From Batillaria attramentaria (lineage: Eukaryota > Mollusca > Gastropoda > Batillariidae): 64,000 nt of DNA. How positions within the stretch are numbered: position 1 is the first letter of the stretch; every line of letters starts with the position of its first letter. The stretch is taken from NCBI GenBank assembly GCA_018292915.2, contig JACVVK020000148.1:58501-122500 (forward strand). Reading direction: 5' to 3'. The position numbers and the translations under genes were made by a program. This document shows, piece by piece, positions 46,601 to 54,800 of the stretch. Below the pieces are notes generated by a model, which was given only the letters and a program-made list of their open reading frames with translations, ran no database searches and was not told the DNA's origin.

Positions 46601-48934
46601 CTTACCGATACATGGACTGTGTGTAGCTGCTGTTGAATATTGTCGTGTCTCTGTCACTTGGCTCTCGTGCGTTGTTTACTGGGAAAATACGATCGTCCTC
46701 GGTGCTTTATCAGACTGTGAGAAACAAAGAAAAACAAAGACGACCACAACAAAGTCACTCTGCTCATCAGTCCACGTGTGTATGTTCTTTGTTGACAGGT
46801 ACTGATCACGGGACCATCTGACACGCCGTACGCTAATGGAGCTTTTGAGTTTGACGTTTACTTCCCTCAAGATTATCCCAACTCTCCCCCCTACATCAAC
46901 CTGGAGACCACAGGCAACCACACTGTTCGCTTCAACCCCAACCTCTACAATGATGGCAAGGTAAGCGTGTAACTGTGGCAAGAAGCCAGTGGCCGATCTC
47001 AGACCGTGTTTCTTAGCTGATCACAAAGGGCAAATGAACTTACTGTAGATTCATGTTATCTATGGTAAAATTGCAACCTGGTAATTCATAGGTGTATAAA
47101 GCTGAAATACATCTGACAAATTCCTCTCTTGCGATAGCCCATGCGGTAGCATACATGCACTGTTTCTGTACGTGCAGGTTTGCCTCAGTATCCTGAACAC
47201 ATGGCATGGCCGGCCAGAGGAGAAATGGAACGCGCAGACCTCCAGTTTCCTGCAGGTGCTGGTCTCCATCCAGTCCCTCATCCTGGTCTCCGAGCCATAC
47301 TTCAACGAGCCGGGCTACGAGCGATCGCGAGGCACCCCGTCCGGCACGGCCAGCTCGCGCGAGTATGATGCCAACATCCGACAGGCTACAGTCAAGTGGG
47401 CCATGTTGGAACAGATCAAGAGCGCCTCTTCCTGTTTCAAAGATGTAAGAGACAGGCTCAATAGGTTGTTAAGAGATGCACAGGCGTAATAGCATGGTGT
47501 TGCCCGTTACAGGAGGTGCACTTTTTCCTGCACTTGGATTTGGTATTGGGACAGATGTAGTAATAGTTTTTGTTGCACCAGTGATAAGTTCTCATTAAAA
47601 GAGCATGGTTATCTTTTCCAGTTTGACAGATTGATCTAGGCTGCTTAGGATGACAAAAGCATTTCATTTGGACTCATGGAAAATTATAGCCTTTTGTGGG
47701 CTGCAGTTGCTAAGATATGAACCAAAATACCGGGTATGTGTCTACCGAGCGGTTGTACCATCAGGGTACCAAACATTCTGTGGCAACACAGTCCTGTCAC
47801 GTTACACCCAGTTTGCATACCCAGGGGAATGAAAGACATGGGAGCTCGAAGACGGTGTTTGGAGAGGTCACTAGTGCAGTAGTTACACAGTCTGTTTGAA
47901 ATTCTTTTGTTGCCTATCCTGCAGTAAATAAAAGTGACATAAAAAGGACAGAAACCACTTCACTTTCACAAAGGACGGCACGGGTCACCGTTTCGGCTTT
48001 CGCCATCCTCAGGATACAAAACAAATGGGACATAACTTCAAACAAACAAAGCCGAAACTTTCACCTGTGCCATCCTTTGTGAAAGTTAAGTGGTGTGTGT
48101 CCTTTTTATGTTGCTTTTATTTGCTTAACTTGTAACCACTTCGCAGTCATTACCGTTTCCTTTTCTATCTTACAGTACCCTACTATAAGTTTGAAATTAC
48201 TTATCGAACTTTGTCCACATGGAAACTTTGTGTAACACTTTTGTTGTTGTTTTTTGTGCAGGTTATCCAGCATCACTTCTGGATGAAGCGTCATGAGGTT
48301 CTCAAGCAGTGTGAGGACTGGATAGCAGAGATGGAGCAGTTCAGTGCTGACAAACGCACTGGCCGCTCTATTGCACACAGCACACTTGCTTTGAAGGTGA
48401 GTAGTCAGGTCATCTTTGTTCTGATTGCTTGTGGTGGATTCTGCAAGTGTGCTGAGAATCCAGTGGGTTTGTTTATAACAATTGTGTTAAACTGTCTGAT
48501 GGTAGAATTCAGGTATGCTCAGATACAAGGTATGCAGAAAGCCACTTCAGTGGGTGAGTGATTTTGAATGACTCCGTTTTCTTTGTTTATGCTGTTTATT
48601 TATGAACACGTTTGTATATTCTTTTCTTTTCTGTTACCGCATTCAGCGCCACTATAACCAGCTGCGAGAGGAATTGGCCAAGTTGAAGCCTCCGCCTGAG
48701 CTGGAAGTGGACTCTGACACGGATTCCATTGATCCCAAGGGCAAGCAGTACTCCACGGACATCCCTCAGGCTAGTGCGGCCACACCAAGCACATCCGGTG
48801 GAATCGTTCCCAAACCCACAGGAGCGGCAGCAGCCTCCAACCTCACGGTCAACTCTGCAGGACTCGGCCCATACATGGGTCCCAATGGCATGTTTGTCGG
48901 TGACACTTTTGAGCAGGAATTGCCAGACGTATGA
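1098..48934 (+). CDS. BIRC6: BIRC6/BRUCE giant BIR-containing E2/E3 ubiquitin ligase, 65 coding exons
   Basis: BIRC6 is a very large inhibitor-of-apoptosis protein that ubiquitinates caspases, SMAC, HTRA2 and LC3 with its own E2 domain and dimerises into a cage around substrates (family knowledge). I joined 65 exons with GT-AG borders and consistent phase into 15,633 nt, giving 5,210 aa plus stop; human BIRC6 is 4,857 aa. Order: WD40-like N-terminal segments, BIR domain (about residues 232-305), low-complexity linker exon 11, armadillo-like repeats, a beta-sandwich module (about 3417-3575), a ubiquitin-like segment (about 4260-4330), and a C-terminal UBC domain (about 4860-5070) with active-site Cys4983. 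The start at 1098 has a good Kozak context (AGCATGG) and gives MAATERQW; an in-frame ATG at 1032 has a weaker context and would put the CRE inside the coding region. Exon coordinates are in the block entries below. Confidence 0.95.
1787..1903. repeat. Small inverted-repeat (MITE-like) element in BIRC6 intron 1
   Basis: Perfect 14 bp inverted ends TATAGTTTGCCCCC (1787-1800) and GGGGGCAAACTATA (1890-1903) enclose a 117 bp unit. A smaller internal hairpin CCAGGT ... ACCTGG lies at 1816-1837. AACTATACCAAC occurs on both sides (1758 and 1898). Confidence 0.5.
2281..2365. repeat. Diverged dispersed repeat, copy in BIRC6 intron 1
   Basis: GGCTGCCAGTTTTCACGTGA, then GGTAGCCCAAACAGCTACTGG and GGTCCTCTCTG match collinearly with 4835-4920 in intron 4. 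TTTGGGCT / AGCCCAAA inside this copy can pair. Family unknown. Confidence 0.45.
4422..5465 (+). other. BIRC6: BIR (baculovirus IAP repeat) domain-coding segment of BIRC6
   Basis: The domain is spread over exon 4 (3' end), exon 5 and exon 6. All four zinc ligands are present (Cys276, Cys279, His296, Cys303), as are the flanking WEPTDEPW and SEHERHSP residues that form the peptide-binding groove and helix. By family knowledge this groove binds N-terminal IBM tetrapeptides of SMAC, caspases and HTRA2, so the domain is expected to be functional. The splice between exons 5 and 6 falls inside the codon of Trp293 (TG/G). Confidence 0.9.
4835..4920. repeat. Diverged dispersed repeat, copy in BIRC6 intron 4
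   Basis: GGCTTCTAGTTTTCACAATCACATGGCTGGTAGCCC followed by ATGGCTACTGGGGTCCCTG is similar to 2281-2365. The copies are old (roughly 75% by eye). Confidence 0.45.
6120..6545. repeat. Three tandem copies of a 141-143 bp unit in BIRC6 intron 7
   Basis: The unit begins TTGTATTAGTAATAATGTGG and includes TCTGTTCATCGTAGCAGATTGCC, then AAGCATAGAAAGGGAATCCC. Starts are at 6120, 6261 and 6404. Copies 2 and 3 are nearly identical; copy 1 is slightly diverged. The unit has no ORF. Confidence 0.85.
8037..9602 (+). other. BIRC6: BIRC6 exon 11: unusually long exon encoding a low-complexity linker
   Basis: This 1,566 nt exon (residues 442-964) is the largest of the gene. Its acceptor is TTTGCAG at 8036 and its donor GTATGA at 9603. 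It corresponds to the poorly conserved human region between the first propeller blades and the segment VIYCSGTDRLC. It is rich in Ser, Gly, Pro and acidic residues: [22 protein letters not shown] around residues 610-640, and [19 protein letters not shown] near 690-710. Conserved islands reappear at [13 protein letters not shown] (about residues 735-750), [10 protein letters not shown] (about 845-855) and [19 protein letters not shown] (about 920-940), which match human counterparts. The linker is probably disordered. Confidence 0.88.
11810..12262. repeat. Cluster of (CA)n microsatellites inside the pogo-like element
   Basis: Four CA tracts occur at about 11810-11860, 11976-12030, 12119-12174 and 12243-12262, separated by GACGTACAC-like spacers and CG-rich bits. 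They create long but spurious His/Thr open frames on both strands. Confidence 0.85.
12357..12584 (-). pseudogene. Decayed pogo/Tigger-like transposase C-terminal fragment
   Basis: A 75-codon minus-strand open frame inside the pogo-like element. It reads [20 protein letters not shown] followed by an amphipathic [10 protein letters not shown]. This recalls the C-terminal tail of Tigger/pogo transposases, with a hydrophobic helix pair after an acidic VS-x-x-EA segment. No DDE residues remain. The assignment rests on pattern and on location inside matching termini, so it is tentative. Confidence 0.4.
15734..16853 (+). mobile_element. hAT-like DNA transposon deletion derivative in BIRC6 intron 20
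   Basis: Perfect 15 bp terminal inverted repeats CAGTGTTGCACATTT bound a 1,120 bp element, and CATATG lies directly outside both ends (15728-15733; 16854-16859). CAG-TG termini and a BED-type transposase start are hAT characters, although hAT normally makes an 8 bp duplication and only 6 bp match here. The left part carries the remains of a transposase N-terminus (16143 onward). The right part is non-coding with a short CA tract (16541-16563). Confidence 0.7.
16143..16510 (+). pseudogene. Truncated, frameshifted hAT transposase N-terminus (BED/ZBED-like)
   Basis: The open frame begins [12 protein letters not shown] and ends in [19 protein letters not shown], then hits TAG at 16446-16448. A shift of one frame at about 16439 restores MFCSLCIAA, then RNSFTVGC. 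The pattern W-x-x-x-FPW ... MFCSLC ... NSFTxGC is characteristic of the N-terminal zinc finger of hAT-type transposases and of domesticated genes such as ZNF862-like proteins. The catalytic part is missing. Confidence 0.6.
18004..18610 (+). repeat. 306 bp tandem duplication inside element copy A
   Basis: Three landmarks repeat at the same 306 bp spacing: GAGTCCGTATTCA (18057, 18363), GGGCGATAACTC (18149, 18455) and CCCCAAATTTGAA (18227, 18533). The two units have diverged considerably but stay collinear. Copy B has the same spacing, so the duplication predates dispersal of the element. Confidence 0.75.
18817..18846. repeat. Perfect hairpin at end of element copy A
   Basis: A 13 bp perfect stem ATGTTGTTTCCAT / ATGGAAACAACAT with loop TACT. 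The same hairpin with loop AGTA (reverse orientation) closes copy B at 34430-34459. Conservation of both arms suggests it is a structural terminus. Confidence 0.8.
23316..23380. repeat. (CA)n microsatellite next to the acceptor of BIRC6 exon 27
   Basis: About 32 CA dinucleotides end 35 bp before the exon start at 23415, between the likely branch region and the polypyrimidine tract. Confidence 0.9.
25741..25990 (-). mobile_element. 3' end of a CR1/L2-like LINE, minus orientation, with (TTGAA)n tail
   Basis: Just inside BIRC6 intron 30, ATTCA is repeated about five times, followed by AATAAATCTTTATTATCCCC and CTAGGGGAAATT. In reverse complement this is a LINE-like 3' UTR with AATAAAGATTTATTGAA and a pentanucleotide tail. 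The right border is uncertain and no coding part remains. Confidence 0.55.
27044..27210 (+). mobile_element. Short tRNA-derived SINE with perfect 14 bp target-site duplication
   Basis: Lies in BIRC6 intron 32. The element is flanked by perfect direct repeats TGATAATTGTCATG at 27030-27043 and 27211-27224. Its head resembles a degenerate tRNA (box A-like GGGGCAGCAGTCGAGCAT; box B-like GTGAGTTTACTTCC). The tail contains TTGCCCTGTCTTCGATATCA, then ATGTGGTGGAAAAAAGAC and AAACCC. The same tail occurs in the copy at about 63645-63797. The intact duplication suggests a fairly recent insertion. Confidence 0.75.
27720..27815. repeat. Fragment of (AAT)n-type dispersed repeat in BIRC6 intron 33
   Basis: AATATTAATAGTAATGGATATTTTATAGTGC followed by GTGAGCTTTAAGTGCTTACAA resembles the start of the repeat at 39922. 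It is followed by a (CA)n tract at 27895-27940. Confidence 0.4.
29166..34349 (+). other. BIRC6: BIRC6 exons 36-44, including the conserved beta-sandwich module
   Basis: Exons: 29166-29666, 29990-30117, 30317-31287, 31645-31827, 32078-32278, 32419-32692, 33174-33424, 33691-33796, 34122-34349 (residues 2823-3770). Exon 38 is 971 nt and carries [27 protein letters not shown] and [17 protein letters not shown], all recognisable in human BIRC6. Exons 40-41 encode the family-specific module (residues about 3417-3575): [20 protein letters not shown] followed by [21 protein letters not shown]. This block resembles a carbohydrate-binding-module fold in the published structure. Exon 44 contains [21 protein letters not shown]. 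Intron 44 is expanded by an inverted copy of the element also found in intron 20. Confidence 0.92.
34430..34459. repeat. Perfect hairpin at end of element copy B
   Basis: ATGTTGTTTCCAT, loop AGTA, ATGGAAACAACAT. This is the mirror of the copy A hairpin. Confidence 0.8.
36049..36112. repeat. (AG)n(TG)n compound microsatellite
   Basis: GA repeats at about 36049-36072 are followed by TG repeats at about 36076-36111, within element copy B. Copy A has no equivalent at this place. Confidence 0.9.
36882..36915 (-). mobile_element. Tiny LINE 3' end with (TGAC)n tail, minus orientation
   Basis: AGTCAGTCAGTCAATCTTTATTGTCC lies 20 bp after the donor of exon 45. In reverse complement it reads GGACAATAAAGATTGACTGACTGACT, the same layout as the LINE end at 25741 but with a tetranucleotide tail. 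It is very short, so the call is tentative. Confidence 0.35.
38560..38587. repeat. (TC)n microsatellite in BIRC6 intron 48
   Basis: About 13 CT dinucleotides between exons 48 and 49. Confidence 0.85.
39922..40335. repeat. (TAA)n-TTTATATAGCGC dispersed repeat with CA and G tracts (BIRC6 intron 51)
   Basis: Starts with (TAA)n, then AAGTGCTTTTATATAGCGCA and GCTCAGAGCGCTCTACATTT. A (CA)n tract (about 40002-40033) and 31 consecutive G (40075-40105) follow. Next comes GAAGAAGTGGGTTTTTAG and AGACATGTAGAGGAAGTGAATTCC. Similar (AAT)n-TATATAGCGC modules are frequent in invertebrate genomes. A related AGTGCTT module lies at 27735-27815 and a GAGGTGGGTTTATTAGGCTC module at 46375. Confidence 0.55.
42149..42203. 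repeat. (TG)n-(G)16-(TG)n compound repeat in BIRC6 intron 54
   Basis: Short TG tracts flank a G-run of 16-18 bases at about 42165-42182. Confidence 0.85.
43264..43542. mobile_element. 279 bp MITE with long terminal inverted repeats in BIRC6 intron 56
   Basis: The ends GGGCCCGTATGTAAAAGTCG and TAACCTCGATTATTACATACGGGCCC (reading the right end) are inverted repeats of about 26 bp with two mismatches. Inner segments are also complementary (GGTTAATTTAACCC; AGCCCGGGGCT). There is no coding capacity. GGGCCCGT termini occur in PIF/Harbinger-like MITEs, but the target duplication is not clear. Confidence 0.7.
43610..43648. repeat. (TG)n microsatellite in BIRC6 intron 56
   Basis: About 19 TG dinucleotides; it lies about 100 bp before the acceptor of exon 57. 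Confidence 0.9.
46363..46600. repeat. Dispersed repeat fragment in BIRC6 intron 61
   Basis: Contains GAAGAGGTGGGTTTATTAGG, then GGGAGCTTTCTGAAGAGGC and CTTCCACAAAGTGGGGCAGC. This is the same kind of sequence as the right half of the repeat at 39922. It yields a long but non-conserved open frame, which I do not consider a gene. Confidence 0.45.
47924..48122. mobile_element. About 200 bp foldback/MITE element in BIRC6 intron 63
   Basis: Left arm (47924-48003) contains ACATAAAAAGGACAG, CCACTT, CACTTTCACAAAGGACGGCA and GTTTCGGCTTT. The right arm (48045-48122) is its inverted complement, ending CCTTTTTATGTTGC then TTTTATTTGC. The arms are about 75 bp each with roughly 85% match, and the loop is about 40 bp. 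No ORF. Confidence 0.7.
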
Positions 48935-49907
48935 CAGTGAGCGTGAAGCGTTTAACTGTTGTTTTTTTTTTCTCCTTTGTTGTGGGTGTGCAATCGACAC
49001 TTTTGACAGCCTAGACGTGAACTTCTGTCGTATCACTGTGCACCTGAGATAGACATTGTGATAAGAGGCTGCAGCGGTGGTGTGCGTGCACCCATGTGGA
49101 AATTTGATTGTGTGTGTGTTTTGGATGAGCCTGAAGCGCTGGTCATTACAGTGTTGCTGCTGCTGCTGCTGTGTCACTGTGTCATTGTCGGAGAGGTTGG
49201 CGTTTTAAAAAAAATTCTTTTGCCTGCAAGGTTGAAGTGAAGTGCGTGACATGTGCCGGTGGTTGGCGTGCATGACAGAGTTTTCCAATACTCGCATCTC
49301 CTGTGGTATGTACAGTTTACGTAGGGTGACAGCACTGCAGCGCCACCTGGTATTTGTTTTTGTTTTGTTTTCATACAAATACATGTCACCTACGTCTTGT
49401 TACTGTTCTGTGTCTGCAACTCCCCCATCTCCGCCCCCATCCATTGAATTGCAAGATTTGATCCACTTTTGCTGTTGTCATAATACTGACTGAATCCATG
49501 AATGAATAGCACATCTTTTTCTTTGTCTTTTCCACTTTGACAGTTTTAAATACACGGCCTACCAGAGTTTGCTAATTCAACTGACTGAACCCAGTGTAGT
49601 GATCTTTAGATGGAAGATGCACTCCTCGTTTTTACCTCTTAAATGGACGCACCTGTCAGAATTTATTGTGTGTTGTTTGTAAGTGGAGAAATTCATACTC
49701 TCTTCCAGTTCCTGGGAAATAAGATGGTAAGCGAGACATACACAAGAATGAGATTCAAGATGAAATGTGTGGTCCTACCTGATTTTATGAAAGATGCGTT
49801 GCGTCAAAATGAGTGTATATGTGCTTAATGTACCACTTTGATGTCCAGCACTTTTGAATGTTTTGCAATATGTACATGTATGTTGTTGAATGAGAATTTT
49901 ACAGTGG

Positions 49908-49913
49908 AATAAA
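49908..49913 (+). terminator. Proximal poly(A) signal AATAAA for BIRC6
   Basis: A canonical AATAAA hexamer follows the BIRC6 stop by about 970 nt, inside GGAATAAAACTCC. Usage is inferred from the motif alone. Confidence 0.45.
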
Positions 49914-51436
49914 ACTCCATGCAAGAAGCTTCTGCTTGTCTTGTCTCATGCCAGCAGGTGAAAGGCAACATCAGGTATTCTGAAGTAAAATTTGGTTTTT
50001 TGGTGATAACCAGATTGTCAGTACGTCTGCAGTCTCAAGAGAGAGAGATGCCCACACATAAGTCATTTCAGTTCAGAATAAAGAAGAACAGAAAACTGCC
50101 CGTAGATTGCGTGGTATCTGAACACTTATTACAGTTTTAAAGTTATTCACTTCCGGCTGCTTGGCTAACATTTCTTGTATCCTCTTGTTGTCAACTCCAT
50201 AGTGTGTGTATGGTTGGCTGTATAGATGAAGTGACTGAACGATGACTAGTGGTGACCACTCCATGCTGGGCAGCACATACGTAGCAAGTGGTGACAGGCA
50301 TGTTGATGTTCACTCATCGTTGTTTGTAGGTTGACATTGTCACTAATTTCAGCAGGTTTTTTTTTCTTTTCTTTTTTAATGTCAATAACATTTTGTGTGT
50401 GGACAGAAAGTTGATTAGGGCAATATGCTTCCATGCAGCAAGAATACCCCTTTGCCGTATAGCTAAGAAGACTTGAGCCCATCACTTTTTTTTTTTCTTC
50501 TTTTTTTTTAAGCTACTGGTATACTGGTTTAAACATTTCTGCTCATGTTCTTTGTTTTTGTAGAGATCAGTGTTGCATGATTGATTGTATCAGGTACTTC
50601 GTGTAAGGATGATATTGCCGTTTGCGTCTGTGTTTACAAGCCACTGCTAGTCTTGTTCAGATAGAATCAAACTGTAATTTATACTAGTTACTGGTGTTTC
50701 AGAATACAAGACTGCTGCATCTACACAGTATAATGCTGGTGTGCAGGTTTTTACTTTTTTTTTTTTAATGCAAATGAAAACGTGTTTGCAGGTGTGAATG
50801 TTCAAAATACAACTGGAAAAACGTTTATTATGTGTGTTCTTCACTTGAACTAATGATGTAAACTGCTTCACAACTGGTTGCTTTCATCTTTGAATTTTAT
50901 GCTGTTGAAGGAAGGAGAGACTGAGAGAGAGAGAGAGGCTTTGATTCATTCCTTCACTTTTGTTGTAAGTAGTAATGTGAGGACAGTTGTGAAGATTTCA
51001 CAGTTCCAGCTCCACGGTTGTGTTGCTGTCAGGTTTTGGTTTGGTTTTCGTTTCTCTTTTGAGCATGTGTTTCATCGTTTCACTGTGTGAAGGCATGAGC
51101 ATTTTGTTTTATGAAGTCAGAACAATAGTCTTTCACGGTGTTGTCTTTGGTTTTCCCTGTGCGTTTTGTTAAAAACATAAATTGCAAAACCAAAGCAGGA
51201 TGGTTTTCGTTTAACTTCCATTTAAAAAAAAAATCATAATGTCTGTGTTTGTGAAGCAGAGCATGTGATACTGTAAACACGTCAAGCACATGAATACTTT
51301 GCCTTCAGGGGATACAGATTTTTTTAATGTTACGTGTTGAAAACAATGTATTTGCTGTGCTGTATATGTCATTGTTCTACATGTACAGACTTTAGTGATG
51401 AACACTTTGTACAAATTGTATATTTATGTAAATCAG

Positions 51437-51442
51437 AATAAA
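51437..51442 (+). terminator. Distal poly(A) signal AATAAA for BIRC6
   Basis: A canonical AATAAA hexamer in CAGAATAAAGACTTGC, with a GT-rich stretch about 75-110 nt further on (51500-51545). It is the last hexamer before the LRR1 3' end. Confidence 0.5.
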
Positions 51443-51598
51443 GACTTGCAAGAAGCAGGGTCGGACTTGGCTGTAATGGAAATTCAGAGAATGACTGAGG
51501 TGATGTGTGTGCTTGTATGACTGAGAGGTAATGTGTGTGTGTGTGTGGTTTTCATTCTGATATATCGACAATTTTCAAAACAAAGTTTGATATTTCCT

Positions 51599-51604
51599 TT
51601 TAAT
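51599..51604 (-). terminator. Candidate poly(A) signal ATTAAA for LRR1
   Basis: On the minus strand ATTAAA lies about 280 nt downstream of the LRR1 stop codon (51885). It is the common variant hexamer, and I see no AATAAA closer. It would leave roughly 100 bp between the LRR1 and BIRC6 transcript ends. Confidence 0.4.
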
Positions 51605-51884
51605 GGGAAAAACACATAAAAGAAGAATACAGAAAACAAGTATGTCTCACAAACTGCATCATCCCTTTCTCTCCTTCTCCACACACACTTTAGCAATCAG
51701 GCAGAACACACATGCAGCTCAGCAAAGTTCAACACAAATTGTGGCCAACTTCACTTTCTCAAGTAGGCATGGGGGTGTCAAAAACTGCACCATTCTCTCC
51801 ACCATTTTTTTCCTCTCGCACATACATTTTAGAAACCACACTTGGCACATGAGCCCAGCTCAGTACAACAGAAACTGCCTGTCT

Positions 51885-54800
51885 TTACAATGCCCAGTAG
51901 ACGTGAGGATTCCTCTGGAACTTTCCAAGGCATTTAGCTGAGCACAGGAACGCCTCAACAGGCACAAGTCTCTCTCCGGCAGTGTTCCATGCCTTCACAT
52001 TCTGCGACAAGCGCCGCAGGTCACATTTTGTCAGGAAGCGAGCACAAGTTTCAAAACAATAGCGTCCGCACCAGCAGAGTCGGGCGTTGTTGAGGTAGTG
52101 GATAAGATGAGGAAGGAGATCCTCTGCACCATATGCAACTCTGAAAATTGAGAAGGATAAAGTTTGATCATGAGATCTAGCAGTATGTCAGTAACTCAGT
52201 TGGTGTAGGTGAGACACATTACTTTCTAGGACTCTGTGCTTTTCTATTAACTCATTCTACCCTGCGCCCGTGTAGACCATGGGCAGCACTGCCAGCCTGC
52301 GCCCAAGCTGTACATGTGCGTGAAACTCGTTTCGCGCAACTGGTTCGTTTGTAGTAAAAGCTAACCTAAGAAACAGTCCAGGGGAAGTAACTCGTAGGCT
52401 ACTTCCTTCCTTCCTGACGCACGTTGGAAATTTTGGATCGGAGCGTTTTTTTCAGGCGTGTATTTGACAAATTTGTCCAAACATCAGCACCTGACTGCCA
52501 AGCAAGTGGCAGATGAGATACTTATGGACTCAGATTCAGATTTTTGAACCCGAAAATTTGGAAATATCGTCGAATTCAACGTGTTCAGACCTGCACGATG
52601 GTACAAGTCAACTTACTCTTAGTCAACACAAACAGTTGTACACAAATCTGCACTTCACATTCTCATAAAAACAAAACCAATGCACTAAACAATACCAAAA
52701 TCAAGTATAACATACAACAAATACTTGTTGGTCAATGTGTAAATTTTGGTGGATGTAGGATATCAACTTTTTGAGTTACGGGCTTTTTAGTGGAGTGACT
52801 GAAATTTCTTACCAGTACAGCTGAGACCCCCCCAGGCTGGGGAGGCTGCTTAGCCTGTTATGGCTCAGGGTAGAAAGGGTTAAATGCTACAGGGCTCAAG
52901 TCTATCTCGGGAATCTCTGCCCTTGGGAATTAGCAAATACAGGTAGGGCACACCTGCAGAAACCACAGTTTTGTTCAATAAAGAACCCTGGTTGCAAAAA
53001 CTGTGTAAATTCAAACCATTAAGAATGAAAGCTGAAGATGGGAAAATGATTAAGGAAATTGAAAACAAAATGACATATTTCACATGTAAATCCAACATTC
53101 TATGAAACTTTTGTAACACCTGCATCTCAGAAATGGTGTATTATGAACTCAGCCGCATAAAGGTAGACACTTTTTTTCTCATCCCAGCCTTCAAATCTAG
53201 TCGCTAGTTCTACTTGTCATGATAAACATACAGCAGAGAGCTTTTTTTTGTCAGAATGAACTGATGCCAGGCATCCAGATTTTCATATCTGACGCATTGC
53301 CACTTACCTCAAAGTTCTGATGGCACGTGCTGCAGTCTCAACCAAGGAAGGGACGCCCAGGTTGGAGGAAAGCATGATGTTTTGGGCTGGCAATTCCAGC
53401 GGGTTACCAAACAAGTCGAGTGACTCAAGTGGAAGTCGAGTGATGCAGGCCGGAAGTCTCGTGATGGCATTGTTGGTGGCTGACAGTGTGCGGAGTTTGG
53501 AAAGGGCACCTGTGAACAGAAAATACCAGATGTACATGTACGATGTACACTACCAGGAACCGTCACTGTTAAATATACAACTTGCTGGTAGACCCAGCTG
53601 GAGTTAACCACACAAGAACATGTTTCACCATATTTAGTAAAAGGTCTGCCTGACTGAGCAGCCCAGCTGTAGGGCACAGCAGAAGACCTGAGAATGACTT
53701 ATTGTTCAGGCATCATCACGACTGCGATTGTGACTATCGTAAAGAAAAATTTGAAGAACAGGTCTGCATTTGTCAGTCAAGCACACACACGGCAAAAGTC
53801 CCCCGGCATTTTGCTCTGAAACCAACAATGCAGACAGACATGACAAACACACAATACCCCTTTTGGAGAATTGTGGATTGTGCATGCATGTGTGAGACTG
53901 TTTCACAAGCATCCTTGAACAAGGAAGAGTTTGATTTCCTCTCTACTTTCAAGAAATGTTGCAGTCAATGTAAAGAAAGGTCTGTTGTGTGTGGGTCCAT
54001 GTGTTTGTTGTGTCTGTCTGCGCTGGAAAAAATGTCTTGGTTTCAGGGATCTTTTATATGTGTGGGTCCATGTGTTTGTTGTGTCTGTCTGCGCTGGAAA
54101 AAATGTCTTGGTTTCAGGGATCTTTTACTTCATACATGTATGCGTAAGTGTCCGCACTGGGCTTTACAAGTGGTTTGACAGACATAGTGTTTTTACTCAC
54201 CAATAGTGGGGGGTATTGCAGTGATCTTGTTGTTGTCCACAAGCAGCTGAACCAGGCCTTTTATCTCACACACCTGTAGTGGCAGGGTCTTCAGCTGGTT
54301 CCCACTGACATCAAGTACTGCCAGCGTCTCTTTCAGGCTGCTCTGCCACAAGACAGGAGGCAGTGTGGTAAACTGGTTCTTTGCCAAGCGCAGCTCCTTG
54401 AGAGTGCTCCAGCGCCCCGGGTCATCAGGCAGTGCGGTCAGTAGATTGTCAAACAGGTCTAAGGTCTGTAGTTTTCTCAGTTGGAGTATCCGAGAGTCCA
54501 GGCGCTTCATGCCACAGCTGTGGACCTGAGATGGAAAAAAAAAAGTGGGGAGGTAAGGTAGAGCTCTCAGTCTCTTGTCAAGCATGATGCAAGCTAAATA
54601 TAATTTAAACCATGACGTAGAGTCACCTGCACAATAAAATACATGTAGAATTGTGCTCAGTGTGACTGCAGTAAGCCTATCAAAACTGGTACTGGCCCCG
54701 GTCTCTGTAGTGTAGTGGTTAGCACTTTGGATCATGGACTGGGAGACCCGGGTTCGAGTCCCAGCAGAGGCAAGCGGGATTTTTCCTACCTAGGTCGGCT

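Larger units (their letters stand above)
44458..48934 (+). other. BIRC6: BIRC6 exons 58-65: C-terminal UBC (E2) domain and tail
   Basis: Exons: 44458-44626, 44937-45073, 45581-45679, 46003-46217, 46799-46960, 47178-47444, 48262-48396, 48647-48934 (residues 4721-5210). The E2 domain covers exons 61-63. Exon 62 ends with [11 protein letters not shown] and exon 63 begins [11 protein letters not shown], placing the catalytic cysteine at residue 4983, the second codon of exon 63. The usual E2 HPN triad is NPN (4973-4975), as in human BIRC6 and related large E2s, so this is a family trait and not damage. Exon 64 has [21 protein letters not shown]. The tail in exon 65 is Ser/Thr/Pro-rich and ends ELPDV before TGA at 48932-48934. 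Confidence 0.94.
48935..51460 (+). other. BIRC6: BIRC6 3' UTR with two candidate poly(A) signals
   Basis: After the stop codon there is no further conserved coding sequence up to the convergent LRR1 gene. Canonical AATAAA hexamers lie at 49908-49913 (about 1 kb downstream of the stop) and 51437-51442 (about 2.5 kb downstream). Alternative polyadenylation is therefore plausible. Sequence here is AT-rich with several T-runs and short repeats. No RNA gene was recognised. The end at about 51460 assumes cleavage 15-25 nt after the distal signal. Confidence 0.6.

Noticed and set aside
46365..46805. 146-codon plus-strand frame as a separate gene
   Set aside because: It lies in BIRC6 intron 61, overlaps dispersed repeat sequence, and has no recognisable domain or splice logic.
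48596..49177. 193-codon minus-strand frame opposite the last BIRC6 exon
   Set aside because: It is the antisense shadow of exon 65 plus 3' UTR with biased composition and no family similarity.
54699..54770. Functional tRNA gene
   Set aside because: Boxes A and B are good, but the acceptor and anticodon stems do not pair properly, no terminator T-run follows, and the sequence continues into a retroposed body with a target duplication. It is a SINE head.
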